64,000 nucleotides of DNA from SXOA01 sp051004015 (lineage in GTDB: Bacteria > Planctomycetota > Planctomycetia > Pirellulales > Pirellulaceae). Location: assembly GCA_051004015.1 (NCBI GenBank), contig JBPCKT010000042.1, positions 26,712-90,711 of the forward strand, read 5' to 3'. Positions within the stretch are counted from its first letter, which is position 1, and the number at the start of each line of letters is the position of its first letter. The notes below the pieces were generated by a model. That model did not search any database and was not told where the DNA came from. It worked only from the letters and a program-made list of their open reading frames with translations. A program made the translations under genes and the position numbers. Shown piece after piece: positions 41,654 through 50,533 of this stretch.

Positions 41654-42223
41654 GTGAATCTCCCCAAGCCAAAACGCCGCTGGTATCAGTTCAGCCTGCT
41701 GTCCCTGATGTTGGCGACTACGCTTCTCGGCGTGGTATTGGGTGTCGGGCTGTTGTGCATCGCGCCGGCAGAGCGGCAGCGGGTGTCGGCGAGGAAAGCC
41801 GCGAACCTGCGTGAAGGATTCGGGGGTGCTGCTGGATATGAGGGCCGAGCGAAAGATGAATCTTGGCTAACCCGCGGGCTGCGTGAATGGCTGCCGCGTG
41901 ATTATTTTGAACGAGTCATTGATCTCTGGCTGAACGAGTCAAACGTAACAGATGCTGACCTTCCCCATCTTCACGGATTCACCCACTTGGAAATGCTCAA
42001 TCTCAAGCAAACTCAGGTGACCGACGCGGGGCTCGTTCATCTACAAGCTTTCAAGCACCTTACTGTGTTGAACCTCAATAGTACGCACGTGACCGATGCC
42101 GGGCTGACTCATCTCTACGGCCTCTCGCAACTGGGATACCTTGACCTAACCGGCACGAAAGTAACGGATGAGGGAATCGAAAAACTTCAGAAAGCGTTGC
42201 CCAACTGCGAGATTCATCGATGA
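41654..42223 (+). CDS. Membrane-anchored leucine-rich-repeat protein
   Basis: 189 residues from GTG 41654. The N-terminus KPKRRWYQFSLLSLMLATTLLGVVLG is a positively charged stop followed by one membrane segment, a form common in planctomycetes. After a linker come three to four leucine-rich repeats of 24 residues (VTDADLPHLHGFTHLEMLNL, VTDAGLVHLQAFKHLTVLNL, VTDAGLTHLYGLSQLGYLDL, then VTDEGIEKL). These are protein-binding surfaces; the partner is unknown. Its stop overlaps the next gene's ATG (ATGA). Confidence 0.8.
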   Translation: MNLPKPKRRWYQFSLLSLMLATTLLGVVLGVGLLCIAPAERQRVSARKAANLREGFGGAAGYEGRAKDESWLTRGLREWLPRDYFERVIDLWLNESNVTDADLPHLHGFTHLEMLNLKQTQVTDAGLVHLQAFKHLTVLNLNSTHVTDAGLTHLYGLSQLGYLDLTGTKVTDEGIEKLQKALPNCEIHR

Positions 42224-42561
42224 CGCCCAAAAAACATCGCCGGCTGCCGCGATATGAAAAGGACGCGAAAGGGGAGAAGCGGGAGGCGGAGCAGATCCAG
42301 AGCGAGCAGGCGCGGGCCGCGGGGGCGAGGAGCCGCATCCAGGCGGACTTGAGCCGGCAAGCCCCGACCGAGGCGTACCAGGTAGCAAAGCTGTATTACG
42401 AAGATCTGGAATTCACCTGCACCGATTGCGGCCGCGAGGAAACCTGGACTGCCCGGCAGCAGCAATGGTGGTACGAGGTGGCCAAAGGGTCCATCTACTC
42501 CACCGCCGTCCGCTGCCGCGCCTGCCGGCGCATTCGCCGGGCGGGAGGCCCTGCCCAATAA
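42220..42561 (+). CDS. Zinc-ribbon protein
   Basis: 113 residues, strongly basic. A helical charged N-terminal half (YEKDAKGEKREAEQIQSEQARAAGARSRIQADL) leads to two CxxC knuckles, CTDCG and CRACR, separated by 28 or so residues rich in Trp (TWTARQQQWWYEVAKG), which matches a small zinc-ribbon family of unknown function. It overlaps the LRR gene by four bases and is probably coexpressed. Confidence 0.65.
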   Translation: MTPKKHRRLPRYEKDAKGEKREAEQIQSEQARAAGARSRIQADLSRQAPTEAYQVAKLYYEDLEFTCTDCGREETWTARQQQWWYEVAKGSIYSTAVRCRACRRIRRAGGPAQ

Positions 42562-43513
42562 TCGAGATTCGTCTCCTCGTGAGAATGGCGTAGAATGGAG
42601 GAGGAAAAGGTGGCAGGAACCGTTGTTTGCCCTCGGCACCGGAGCGGTCAAAGGGGACATGCCGAATTATGAGTTCGAGTTCGCCCAGGAAGGCAAAAGG
42701 AAGGCAAAACGGGTGTCCAGAATCCCTACCTGGGAGGAGGGTTGTGGTGAAAAACCGCCTGCGCATTCCGCCCCCGCGCTAGTCGCGGAGGATGATTTCC
42801 CTACGGGTTTTCCTTGGGGAAAAAAGGGTGTCAGGAACCGTTTTTAGTCTTCGTGGGGCGGCCCTGCGAGGGGAAGCGTAATATCTTGGTCTTCCCATGC
42901 CGCTAGGCTACGAACACCGCCGCTTCGTGTCAATAAACGGTTCCTGACAACCTGTTGTCTCTCCCACGCTGGAAGCCTACCCCGCCGAAAGTACTAGACA
43001 CTTAGGCAGAAGTGCCATTCTGTATAATAGAGGAACAAGGGGCGGAGCTCCGCGCGAGGGCTAGGGAGGGTGAGCGGGAGTTTTCAGTGTTCAGTTTTCA
43101 GTGTTCAGGGGGGACCGCCTGAAGGCGGGCCTCCAACGATCGGCTCTTTGACAATTTGGTTGTAAGGGAAGCAAATGTGCCGTTAAGAGGCTGGGCGATG
43201 GTGTAACTGTTTGTGAAAAACAGCTTATAAAATCGCTGATACATCCCCCGAAAGAATGGGGTTTTGGGTGTATTAAAAAAACGAGCCGTGTATCGAGTGA
43301 GGCGTGGGAAGCTGCGGCGGAAGTCTCGCGGGGACAAGGAGTTGGGCGAGGGACTCTGATACACGGGGGCGAAAATGAGGACCTAAAAACCTGTATAATT
43401 GGTGGGTAGGGGGTCGCTTATCACGCTCGCGAAGGGGAATCGGGTTTCTGGCGCGTTAAGGGAAACGGGTTAGACCCTCACCCCGGCCCTCTCCCAGGGG
43501 GAGAGGGGGTTGG
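42562..43513. other. Repeat-rich non-coding region
   Basis: About 950 bases holding: a solo R3 end (GGTGGCAGGAACCGTTG, 42609-42625); a full R3 element (42827-42952); a 14-bp tandem TTTTCAGTGTTCAG twice (43081-43108); an AT-rich stretch about 43140-43420; and a hairpin-forming GGCCCTCTCCCAGGGGGAGAG (about 43485-43505) of a widespread bacterial repeat type. An open frame from ATG 42659 (MPNYEFEFAQEGK, like an FmdB zinc ribbon without its cysteines) may be a gene remnant; I do not call it. Confidence 0.5.
42827..42952. repeat. MITE-like element (family R3), copy 2
   Basis: Ends GGTGTCAGGAACCGTTT (42827-42843) and AAACGGTTCCTGACAACC (42935-42952) pair as inverted repeats around a 90-bp centre unrelated to copy 1. 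Confidence 0.75.
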
Positions 43514-43588
43514 GCAGCCGGAAGTCAACGACTTCCGGGTTTACCTGGCACAGCGAGGTAGACCCGGAGGCAGTTTGCCTCCGGCTGC
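43514..43588. repeat. Cloverleaf-like three-hairpin element (family R8)
   Basis: An outer stem GCAGCCG (43514-43520) with CGGCTGC (43582-43588) encloses three adjacent hairpins: CGGAAGTC/GACTTCCG, CGGGTTTACCT/AGGTAGACCCG (one mismatch region) and CGGAGGCA/TGCCTCCG. Its end touches the mqnD stop codon (43589-43591). It is not a tRNA: there is no anticodon arm or T-loop consensus. Confidence 0.7.
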
Positions 43589-44452
43589 TTATGCCACGAA
43601 CTCGGGGACCACGAGCTTGGGGATGATGCCGGCGGCGTGGCCGCGGCGGAGGAGCTCGGTGACGGCGGCCCGGCCGCGGGGGCCGAAGTCGAGGGTCCAG
43701 TCGTTGACGTACATCCCCACGAATGTGTCGGCCTTGGAGCGGTCCAGGCCGCGGCCGAAGCCGAGGGCGTATTCCAGGGCGGTGGCACGATGGTCGAGGC
43801 CGTAGCGGATGCTTTCCTTGAGCAGCCGATTGACCTCGCCAATGGCCTGGGGACCGAGATCCCGGCGAATGCCGTTGGCCCCCAGCGGCAGCGGCAAGCC
43901 GCCGGTTTCCTGGAACCACCATTTGCCGAGGTCGATGATGAGGGAGAGTCCCTGGGACTGATAGGTAAGTTGGCCTTCGTGAATGCACAGGCCGGCGTCG
44001 ATTTTCTGGCCCTGATACTCGCCCGCCTCGGTGACATCGAGAATCTCATCGAACGGAACGACGACGTGCTGGAACTCCTTGTTCAGGCACATGCTGAGAG
44101 CGAGGAACGCGGTGGTCAATGTGCCAGGCACGGCGATGGTTTTGCCGCGAAGGGAATCGAGCGCGAGCGGCTGGCGGGCGATGACCATCGGGCCGTAGTT
44201 GTCCCCCATGCTGGCCCCGCAGGTGCAGAGGATGTATTTGTCCGCCAGGTAGGCGTAGGCATGGAGGCTCAGGGCGGTCAACTCCAGCTCGGCCCCGAAG
44301 GCCCGGCGGTTGAGCGTTTCGATATCGACCAGCTCGTGAGTGAACTGGAAGTCGCCGGTGTCAATCTTGTCCTTCGCCAGGGCGTAGAACATGAAGGCAT
44401 CGTCGGGATCGGGGCTATGGCCAACGCGGATGAGCGTCTTGGTGGCGGACAA
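43589..44452 (-). CDS. mqnD: 1,4-dihydroxy-6-naphthoate synthase MqnD
   Basis: Last dedicated step of the futalosine menaquinone pathway: cyclic dehypoxanthinylfutalosine to dihydroxynaphthoate. About 287 residues with RVGHSPDPDDAFMFYAL at the N-terminus, HELVDIETLNRRA, LSLHAYAYL, CGASMGDNYGPMVIA, GKTIAVPGTLTTAFLAL, DAGLCIHEGQLTYQ and DLGKWWFQETGGLPLPLGANGIRRDLG, all characteristic. Two-lobed solute-binding-like fold. The likely start is the TTG at 44452 with GAGG five bases upstream; an ATG at 44533 would add a tail translated from a simple repeat. No other mqn genes are in the window. Confidence 0.92.
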   Translation of the reverse strand: MSATKTLIRVGHSPDPDDAFMFYALAKDKIDTGDFQFTHELVDIETLNRRAFGAELELTALSLHAYAYLADKYILCTCGASMGDNYGPMVIARQPLALDSLRGKTIAVPGTLTTAFLALSMCLNKEFQHVVVPFDEILDVTEAGEYQGQKIDAGLCIHEGQLTYQSQGLSLIIDLGKWWFQETGGLPLPLGANGIRRDLGPQAIGEVNRLLKESIRYGLDHRATALEYALGFGRGLDRSKADTFVGMYVNDWTLDFGPRGRAAVTELLRRGHAAGIIPKLVVPEFVA

Positions 44453-44591
44453 GGGAACCTCGGGAGGCGAGAGCGGAAAGCCGAGAGCGGAAAGCCGAAA
44501 GCGGAAAGCGGACAGCAACCAATGATGGAGCAATTGGTTGGTGTCGGCAACCCGTCCTGCAAGAGAAACCGCAAGGCCCGCGGAAGGTTAA
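44453..44591. repeat. Short purine-rich simple repeat upstream of mqnD
   Basis: About 44468-44514 reads as imperfect tandem copies of GCGGAAAGCCGA. It lies between fliS and mqnD and has no other feature. Confidence 0.6.
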
Positions 44592-45065
44592 CTAGGCTTC
44601 GAACGAGACGCTTTCGCGTGCTTCGGAGCCGCTGGGAGCCTTCAGGAAAGCCGGTGCGACGACCTCCGCGACGGAATGATCCGCGGACTCCTCGGGACGG
44701 TCGCCGAGAGTCGCGCATACCTCTTGCCAGGTTATCCGCTCCTCCTCGAGCACGCGAATCACGCCGCCGATTCGGGCCACGTCCTTTCGCAACTGGGCCT
44801 CGGTCAGTTCCTGGAAGAGGAAGAGGTAGATGCCGAGCACCTTGTCCGCCAGGGGCGAGCTTCCCGCCCTGATGCCGGCGACCAGCTCAGCGACGATGGA
44901 GCGGCAACTGATCAGAGGCTCGAGCGCATCGCCGGGGTTTGGTCCAGCCCAAGCCTCCGCCGTTTGCCGTGCCCGGCGGAGTGCGCCGTCGATCAGCATG
45001 AGGCGCAGGCGCTGCGGCGTGGCCGTGGCGATCTGAGTCTCCAGGTAGGCGTGGCCGGCGTTCAT
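44592..45065 (-). CDS. fliS: Flagellar export chaperone FliS
   Basis: 157 residues. FliS binds the flagellin C-terminus in the cytoplasm and prevents early polymerisation. Family features: YLETQIATATPQRLRLMLIDGALRRARQ (helices 1-2, the EVxTASPxxLxxMLYDGAI-type motif), a central acidic helix and LYxFLxxxL-type IYLFLFQELTEAQL. The C-terminal 40 residues extend beyond the usual 125-130 and look unstructured. Its ATG lies three bases after the fliD stop. Confidence 0.85.
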   Translation of the reverse strand: MNAGHAYLETQIATATPQRLRLMLIDGALRRARQTAEAWAGPNPGDALEPLISCRSIVAELVAGIRAGSSPLADKVLGIYLFLFQELTEAQLRKDVARIGGVIRVLEEERITWQEVCATLGDRPEESADHSVAEVVAPAFLKAPSGSEARESVSFEA

Positions 45066-45068
45066 GCG

Positions 45069-47804
45069 TTAGTTCGAGTTATTGCTGCTATTCATGGTGG
45101 AAAACAAGTTCTGGATCTGGCCGATGGAAGTCAAGTTGGCCCGGATCTTGTTGATCGCCAGCTCCATCCGATAGAAGTCGTTGGTTATCGCTTCGCGGCT
45201 GCGGTCCAGGCGGCTGTTGAGCGCTTCGATCCGCTTGGCCGTCTCCTGCACCTGGCGGTCAAGGGTGGAGGCGCGATTGACCAGCAGTGAATTATCGATG
45301 CCGACCAGTGATTCAATGGCGGCTTCCGCCTTCGCTCCAAAGCCGAGCGTGTCGTCGCCAAAGAACTTTTTGACCCCCTCCGGGTCCGACGCGTACAGCG
45401 TTTCCAGCTTGGTCTTGTCGAAGCCGAGCTTGCCATCCTGGCCGACGGAGACGCCGATTTGGGCGAGATTCTGCACCGGGCCCACGCCGAAGTAGCGCCC
45501 AGTAATCAGACGCGAGAGATCGGAGTCAAGCCGCAGGGCCTCGGAGGAGCCGAAGAGAATGCCTTTGGTTTGGTCCAACTGGTTGAAGAAGGTGAGCGAT
45601 TCGAGCTTGTCGCGGAGCTTGTTGTATTGATCGACGAAGAGCTGCACCTGGGACGCGATGGAGCTGGAAGTGTCGGCGACGGTGACGGTGACGGGGTCGG
45701 TCGATTCGCCGGTCAGCGTGATGTCGAGGCCGGTCGTCACGTCCTTGAAGGTGTTCGTGGAGGAAGTGAGGAGCTGTGACGAGCCGCCCGCACCGCCTAA
45801 TTGGACGAGAGCGTCCTGGGCTTTCGCCAGCTCGGTGAAAGAAATCCCTAGCGAGCTTCCATCCGCGATGATCTGGCCCGCCTTGCCGCTGCGGCTGCTG
45901 GTGAGCGAGAGGTGGTAGCGGAGGGAGCCGGAAGAGTCGCTGACGATGCCCGCGTTCACGCCTGCGTTCAGGGCGTTGATCTTGGTGACGAGGTTGTCGA
46001 GCGTGTCCGTGGCGGTGAGCGTCACCTTGGCGGTCGTCGAGCCGTCGATGGTCGTCGGCGTCCCCGTTCCCAAGAGATGGAGGTCGGCGGCCGTCGTGCT
46101 GTTGCCGACTTCGGCCACGACCAAAGAGCCGCTGCCGCCGGCCGTATCGATGAGGGCGATGCCGTCGCCGGCGTCGTTGATTTTGGCCTCCACTCCGATG
46201 CCCAGTCCGTTGATCGCCGTAATGATGTCCCCGATGGACTTCGCCGCGAGCTGTGTCAGGTTGATTCCGCCGCTTTGGCCGTTGGAGTTCGTAATCAGGA
46301 ACGAGCCGTTGGAAACGCCTTGGCCCGCATTATACGACGAGAGGAGCGTCCCGAAGTTGACGACTTGGCGATGCAGATCGCCGCTATCGACTCTGGTCTG
46401 GGCCGCATTGACGGCGAGTTGCAACTTCTCGGCTGTGCCGGTGGCGTCGCCGCTGGCGACAATCAGGTTGCCGGAGGTCGAGCCTGTGCTGTCCGTCAGC
46501 TCCAGTCCCGTGCGGCTGCCGTTGAAGTCAGCCGTGATGCCGATGCCGGCCGCATTGATGGCCTCGATGACCTCGTCAAGCGTGGCCGCCGCGGCGAGAT
46601 CGATGCTGGCCGCGGCTCCGCTGCGATCGGTCAGCGAAAGCAGCCCGAGCTGGCCCAGGCCCTGGCCACCGCCAAGCGTGCGGAGACTCGCCGAGGCCAG
46701 TCCACCCAGCAACTTCTCGCTGGTGATAACGCCGCCGACGGCCGCGCCGGTCAAGCCCAGCTCCTCAGCCACGTTGCCGGCGGAAGGACTGGTGACCGCG
46801 AAGGTGCCGCCTGTATCGGTGCTGAGGTCAGTTAGGACAAGATGGTCGCCGTCGGCGCTCAGCGCCGCTTGCAGCCTGGCCGGGTCGGCTTCGTTGATCG
46901 TGGCCAGCAAATCGCCAAGGCTCTTTTCCTGGCGGGCGCCCACGGTCAGAGAGCGGAAGTCCACGTCAATGCTGGTTCCGTCCCGCAAGGTGACATGCAG
47001 GTCCGGGAGAGCCGCCCGGATGGAAAGGCCGTTGCCATCATTCAGGCGTCCAATGTCCAGTCCGCTGAACAGGCGAACGATGTCCTGTCCCGTCGCACTG
47101 TCCGCGGCGACGTTGATGCCACCAAGCCCCAAGCTGGCAGCCGTCGTTCCACCGCTGACCTCGCCGACCTTGAGATTGCCCGTGCCGCCCGAAGTATCCA
47201 CCAGCCGCAGCCGGTCTCCCACAGCCTGGGCCTGGACGCTGATGCCGTCGGTTTGATTGATCGCGGCCAGTACGTCGTCCACATTGTGGGCATAGCGCAA
47301 GTCAATTACGGCCGTCTCTCCGCTCCGGTCGGTGATACGGATCTTTCCGGGAGCGATGCCACTGCCGCCGTTGACCTCGCTCAGGTCGGCAGCCTGATCC
47401 ACGCCCGGACCCTGGCGGAAGGAGAATGTGCCGACGCCGAGCGGGGCGTCACGGCTGGCGACTCCCCCGGCCAGCAGGTGAGAGGTGGAGGCCTTGCGGA
47501 CGGGAACAAACTGGTAGGTTCCCGCCGCAACCGCTCCGGTGGCCGCTGCGGTGATGAAGGCCGCGTTGGAGCTTGTGACGTCCTTCTTGGTATAGAGGGA
47601 AGCGTCCTTGAACTTCTTGCCGGCGATCTGCACGCCGATGGTCAGGGCCAGCAGCTCCGTGACGGCCGTCTGCTGGGACTTCAAGAACGCCTGCCGCTCC
47701 GTGGCCAGGTCGCGGGTGCGGCCCTGGAGCGCAATCAGCTTGTCAACGGTGTCTTTGATATTGATACCGGTGATCAGCCCGATATCGGATTGAATGCGCC
47801 CCAT
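45069..47804 (-). CDS. fliD: Flagellar filament cap protein FliD, enlarged
   Basis: 911 residues, about twice the E. coli protein. FliD_N is visible at the start (GLITGINIKDTVDKLIALQGRTRDLATERQAFLKSQQTAV), FliD_C at the end (from about residue 640, with KDVTTGLDITLTGESTDPVTVTVADTSSSIASQVQLFVDQYNKLRDKL, then GVGPVQNLAQIGVSVGQDGKLGFDKTKLETLYASDPEGVKKFF). Between them lie several flagellin-IN-type repeats (LADLISAINxxGIGVEAxINxxGDGIALxDTxGGSGxL). GGAGGG lies about ten bases before the ATG at 47804. The product caps the growing filament outside the cell. Confidence 0.9.
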   Translation of the reverse strand: MGRIQSDIGLITGINIKDTVDKLIALQGRTRDLATERQAFLKSQQTAVTELLALTIGVQIAGKKFKDASLYTKKDVTSSNAAFITAAATGAVAAGTYQFVPVRKASTSHLLAGGVASRDAPLGVGTFSFRQGPGVDQAADLSEVNGGSGIAPGKIRITDRSGETAVIDLRYAHNVDDVLAAINQTDGISVQAQAVGDRLRLVDTSGGTGNLKVGEVSGGTTAASLGLGGINVAADSATGQDIVRLFSGLDIGRLNDGNGLSIRAALPDLHVTLRDGTSIDVDFRSLTVGARQEKSLGDLLATINEADPARLQAALSADGDHLVLTDLSTDTGGTFAVTSPSAGNVAEELGLTGAAVGGVITSEKLLGGLASASLRTLGGGQGLGQLGLLSLTDRSGAAASIDLAAAATLDEVIEAINAAGIGITADFNGSRTGLELTDSTGSTSGNLIVASGDATGTAEKLQLAVNAAQTRVDSGDLHRQVVNFGTLLSSYNAGQGVSNGSFLITNSNGQSGGINLTQLAAKSIGDIITAINGLGIGVEAKINDAGDGIALIDTAGGSGSLVVAEVGNSTTAADLHLLGTGTPTTIDGSTTAKVTLTATDTLDNLVTKINALNAGVNAGIVSDSSGSLRYHLSLTSSRSGKAGQIIADGSSLGISFTELAKAQDALVQLGGAGGSSQLLTSSTNTFKDVTTGLDITLTGESTDPVTVTVADTSSSIASQVQLFVDQYNKLRDKLESLTFFNQLDQTKGILFGSSEALRLDSDLSRLITGRYFGVGPVQNLAQIGVSVGQDGKLGFDKTKLETLYASDPEGVKKFFGDDTLGFGAKAEAAIESLVGIDNSLLVNRASTLDRQVQETAKRIEALNSRLDRSREAITNDFYRMELAINKIRANLTSIGQIQNLFSTMNSSNNSN

Positions 47805-47877
47805 CGATTACGACCCTCCCCCTTCGCTTTGTTATCGGCACGAGAGGCGGCGACAGGCAAGGGAAAGAGGTGCTAGC

Positions 47878-47915
47878 AAAAAAGTAGGGTGCATCCAAAG
47901 TCGAATGCACCCTAC
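47878..47915 (-). terminator. Intrinsic terminator after fliC
   Basis: On the minus strand GTAGGGTGCAT (47915-47905) pairs with ATGCACCCTAC (47894-47884) in a perfect 11-bp stem with a 10-base loop, followed by six T (47883-47878). It starts 15 bases after the fliC stop and separates fliC from fliD. Confidence 0.85.
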
Positions 47916-47929
47916 GGAGTTCTTTGGTC

Positions 47930-49627
47930 TTAACCACGCAGCAAGGCGAGAACCTGTTGCGGGCTCTGGTTGCTGATTTGCAGCACCGAGGTGCCGGATT
48001 GCACGAGGATTTGGGCTCGTGTGAGGGCGGCACTTTCCTTGGCGAAATCCGCGTCACGAATGGCGCTCTGGGCTTCGGTCAGGTTGATCACGGTGTCCTT
48101 GAGAGACGCGATGTTGGTTTCCAGCGTGCCGTGCTGGAAGGCACCGAACCGTCCGCGAAGGGCAGTCACCTTGGTAATGGCCTGGTCCACGACAAGGGCG
48201 GCGCTCGTGGGATCGGTAGCGAGATCCTTGTCGCCGCCGGCCTTGAGCTCGTAGAGCCGGCCGGTCGTGCCGCCGAGCTTGCCCGTGTTGACGGCCCCGA
48301 TGCCGATGCGGCTTTGGCCGCCGCTATTCACGTTCGGGCCAATCTGGAACAATGCTCCGCCGCCGGTGATGGTGAAGGCCAGGTCGGTGGTGCTGCCGGA
48401 GGTGACCGTGATATCCAGGTTGAGGGCGCTGTTGTTGAGCGAAACCGTGTTGGCCTTGCCGCTGGCGGTGAAGCCGTTGATGGTGGCGGCGATGTCCGTA
48501 CCCGAGTCGGAGGTGCCGCTCAGATTGGCGGCGAAGGTTCCCAGGGCGGCTTCGGAGATGATCTCGGCGCGAACTTCGGCGTCGGTGCCATACCCGGTGG
48601 AGGTGAACGTCAACACGCCCGCGGCCACCGATGCGGACACGCCCGTCGCGTCCGACACCAGGTTGACTGCGCTGGCGATCTGCGTGTAGGTCGCACCGTC
48701 ATCAAAAGAGAAGACCTGGGCGCCTTCATTGCCCGACAACTGGAACGTGAGCTCGTGGATGGTATAGGCGGTGGTGATGCCCGTCGTGAGGGCAGGGGTG
48801 GTGGTGCCGTCGATCGTGCCCGCCCCGGAGTTGGTGGAGGTGAACGTTCCTTCGGCGGCAAACGCGGCGTTGATGGCGACGGCGGTGATGGCGGCGTCGG
48901 CAACATCCAGGTCAAGAGTCAACACGCCAGCGGCAAAGGTGACGTTGGTTGCACCAGCACTCGTGGTGACGTCGACGCGGACATTGTTGAAGGCTTCGCC
49001 GGCCACTGCCGCAGTCAAGCTGAAAGTCTGTCCGCCCAGCGTGAACGAGCCTGTCGAGTCGAGGACCGCCGCACTCAGGGTGGCCTGCGTCGCGGCCGAG
49101 GTGATGTCCACGGCAACGTCCACCGACCCCGCGGTGCCAAGACTGGCCGCGTTGATCTGCAGATTGCTGATGCTGGGATTGGTGCCGCTGGTGTTGAAGT
49201 CCAGGCTGCCATCCAGGATCCGGCGGCCCTGGAAGGTGGTGACCGAGGCGATGCGGTCGATGGCGTCCAGGGACGAGTCCACGACCAGCTGATTGGCGGC
49301 AATCTGCTCCGTACTAAGCACGCCTGAGTTGGCGGCTTCGGTGACCAGGCCGCGGATGTCATTGAGCAGGTTGCTGATCTGCGACAATGCACTGTCAGCC
49401 GTGGCAATGAGCTGATTGGCCCGTTCCGAGTTGCTGATCGCCTTGTCGGCGGCGGTAATATCGCGACGCAGGTTCTCGCTGGCGATCAGACCTGCCGGGT
49501 CGTCCTTGCCCGAGTTGATGCGCAGACCGGTGCTCAAGCGACTGAGAGCGGTCTGCAATTGGGCATTGGCGCGTCCCAGGCTTGTCTGGGCAATGAGGGA
49601 GCTGACATTCGTGTTGATCCGGCTCAT
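47930..49627 (-). CDS. fliC: Flagellin
   Basis: 565-residue filament subunit. Conserved D0/D1 N-terminus (SRINTNVSSLIAQTSLGRANAQLQTALSRLSTGLRINSGKDDPAGLIASENLRRDI) and C-terminus (AFQHGTLETNIASLKDTVINLTEAQSAIRDADFAKESAALTRAQILVQSGTSVLQISNQSPQQVLALLRG) flank a variable Ala/Thr/Ser-rich surface domain of about 350 residues. AAAGGG is about ten bases before the ATG. FliS (44.6 kb) should chaperone it and CsrA (50.1 kb) may control its translation. A terminator follows, so it forms its own transcription unit or the end of one. Confidence 0.95.
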   Translation of the reverse strand: MSRINTNVSSLIAQTSLGRANAQLQTALSRLSTGLRINSGKDDPAGLIASENLRRDITAADKAISNSERANQLIATADSALSQISNLLNDIRGLVTEAANSGVLSTEQIAANQLVVDSSLDAIDRIASVTTFQGRRILDGSLDFNTSGTNPSISNLQINAASLGTAGSVDVAVDITSAATQATLSAAVLDSTGSFTLGGQTFSLTAAVAGEAFNNVRVDVTTSAGATNVTFAAGVLTLDLDVADAAITAVAINAAFAAEGTFTSTNSGAGTIDGTTTPALTTGITTAYTIHELTFQLSGNEGAQVFSFDDGATYTQIASAVNLVSDATGVSASVAAGVLTFTSTGYGTDAEVRAEIISEAALGTFAANLSGTSDSGTDIAATINGFTASGKANTVSLNNSALNLDITVTSGSTTDLAFTITGGGALFQIGPNVNSGGQSRIGIGAVNTGKLGGTTGRLYELKAGGDKDLATDPTSAALVVDQAITKVTALRGRFGAFQHGTLETNIASLKDTVINLTEAQSAIRDADFAKESAALTRAQILVQSGTSVLQISNQSPQQVLALLRG

Positions 49628-50078
49628 GAACTAAACCCTTTTGAACTGGTTGATTTGCCAGGCTGTCTCATTCGATCCACGAGGAACCGACCGAAATCTG
49701 ACGCTTCATGCAGCCGGAGTCGCTTCGGCGACCGCCAAAATGCCGCAGAGGCAGGTTGTACGCTGTGTACCGATGCGCCTTGCAATGGCTGGGTGTCATC
49801 GGCAACATCCAGCGCTTACAATTCAGTCCATTGCCTGTTCTCGCGCTCTCCGACCGCGACGAATTTGTCCCTCTCCAGCGGTATCGACTGCGAAGTCTGG
49901 ACGCTTGAGCGAACCACGCTATCACTTTTCCCTTTGCCAGCGGATTTTTGCTAGCTGTCCGTCACGCTGGGCACATCTGCTAGAATCCAACCGACCATCC
50001 CTGTCATCGGGTCTCATCCGGCAGTGAAATCGAACTTCACACTCCAAGCGTTAAACCCGTTACGCTCGGCAAACTCGC
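49628..50078. other. Flagellin upstream region
   Basis: 451 bases between csrA and fliC, presumably holding the fliC promoter on the minus strand. I found no sequence with both -24 GG and -12 GC of sigma-54, and only a weak sigma-28-like GCCGATGA (minus strand, near 49790-49800) without a matching -35. No gene seen. Confidence 0.4.
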
Positions 50079-50288
50079 TTAGGTAGCCGGGTTCTTTTTC
50101 ACGGCCGGATCGCCGCCGCCCCGTGCCTCTCGTTGGATCGCCTCGAAGACCTCTTGGCGATGCACCGGAATGCTGGAGGGAGCATTGATCCCCAAGCGGA
50201 CTTTGTCTCCGCGAATGTCCACAATGGTGACGACGATTTCATCGCCGATCATGATGCTCTCGTCACGGTGTCTCGACAAAACCAACAT
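50079..50288 (-). CDS. csrA: Carbon storage regulator CsrA
   Basis: 69-residue RNA-binding dimer that blocks translation at GGA hairpins. The complete family pattern is present: MLVLSRHRDESIMIGDEIVVTIV, DIRGDKVRLGINAPSSIPVHRQEV and a polar tail. In many flagellated bacteria CsrA represses flagellin translation and is antagonised by FliW. It sits between flgL and fliC, the common arrangement, but no fliW is present in the adjoining gaps. Confidence 0.95.
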   Translation of the reverse strand: MLVLSRHRDESIMIGDEIVVTIVDIRGDKVRLGINAPSSIPVHRQEVFEAIQREARGGGDPAVKKNPAT

Positions 50289-50533
50289 CGGTGGCTCCTT
50301 CCGTCGTTAGGGCCGGATTCCCGCGAATCCCGCCGTGATGCACTTGATGAATGGGACTGTCGGCGCTCCACGATCGCGGCCTGGCAGTTGAAATCGACCG
50401 GGCCGAGCGAATCCACGGCGCTCTCCCGGTCAAGAGTGCTATCGGTAGTACAGCTTGCCTGGAATTACCCGCTTGCCCCATCCGCACAATTTTCGACAAG
50501 CGCGGGTTATAACGCCGACACGTCGACGAACGC
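50289..50533. other. Gap between flgL and csrA
   Basis: 245 bases without a gene, too short for fliW (about 130-150 codons). No clear promoter or terminator is seen. Confidence 0.5.

Noticed and set aside
42659..42847. FmdB-like small gene (MPNYEFEFAQEGK)
   Set aside because: The start resembles FmdB but the zinc-ribbon cysteines are missing and the end is inside a repeat element. At most it is a remnant.
43098..43364. 88-codon minus-strand open frame
   Set aside because: AT-rich non-coding region, no ribosome binding site, no recognisable sequence.
43140..43430. CRISPR leader or array, suggested by GCTCTTTGACAATTTGG and AT-rich flank
   Set aside because: No regularly spaced direct repeats and no cas genes in the window.
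43514..43588. tRNA gene
   Set aside because: Cloverleaf-like stems, but no conserved T-loop, anticodon loop or acceptor end.
49640..49680. Sigma-54 promoter before fliC (CTGGCAAATCAACCAG on the minus strand)
   Set aside because: The -24 GG is present, but the base pair ten bases on is AG instead of GC.
49790..49826. Sigma-28-type promoter for fliC (GCCGATGA on the minus strand)
   Set aside because: No TAAA-type -35 at the needed distance; only the -10 resembles the consensus.
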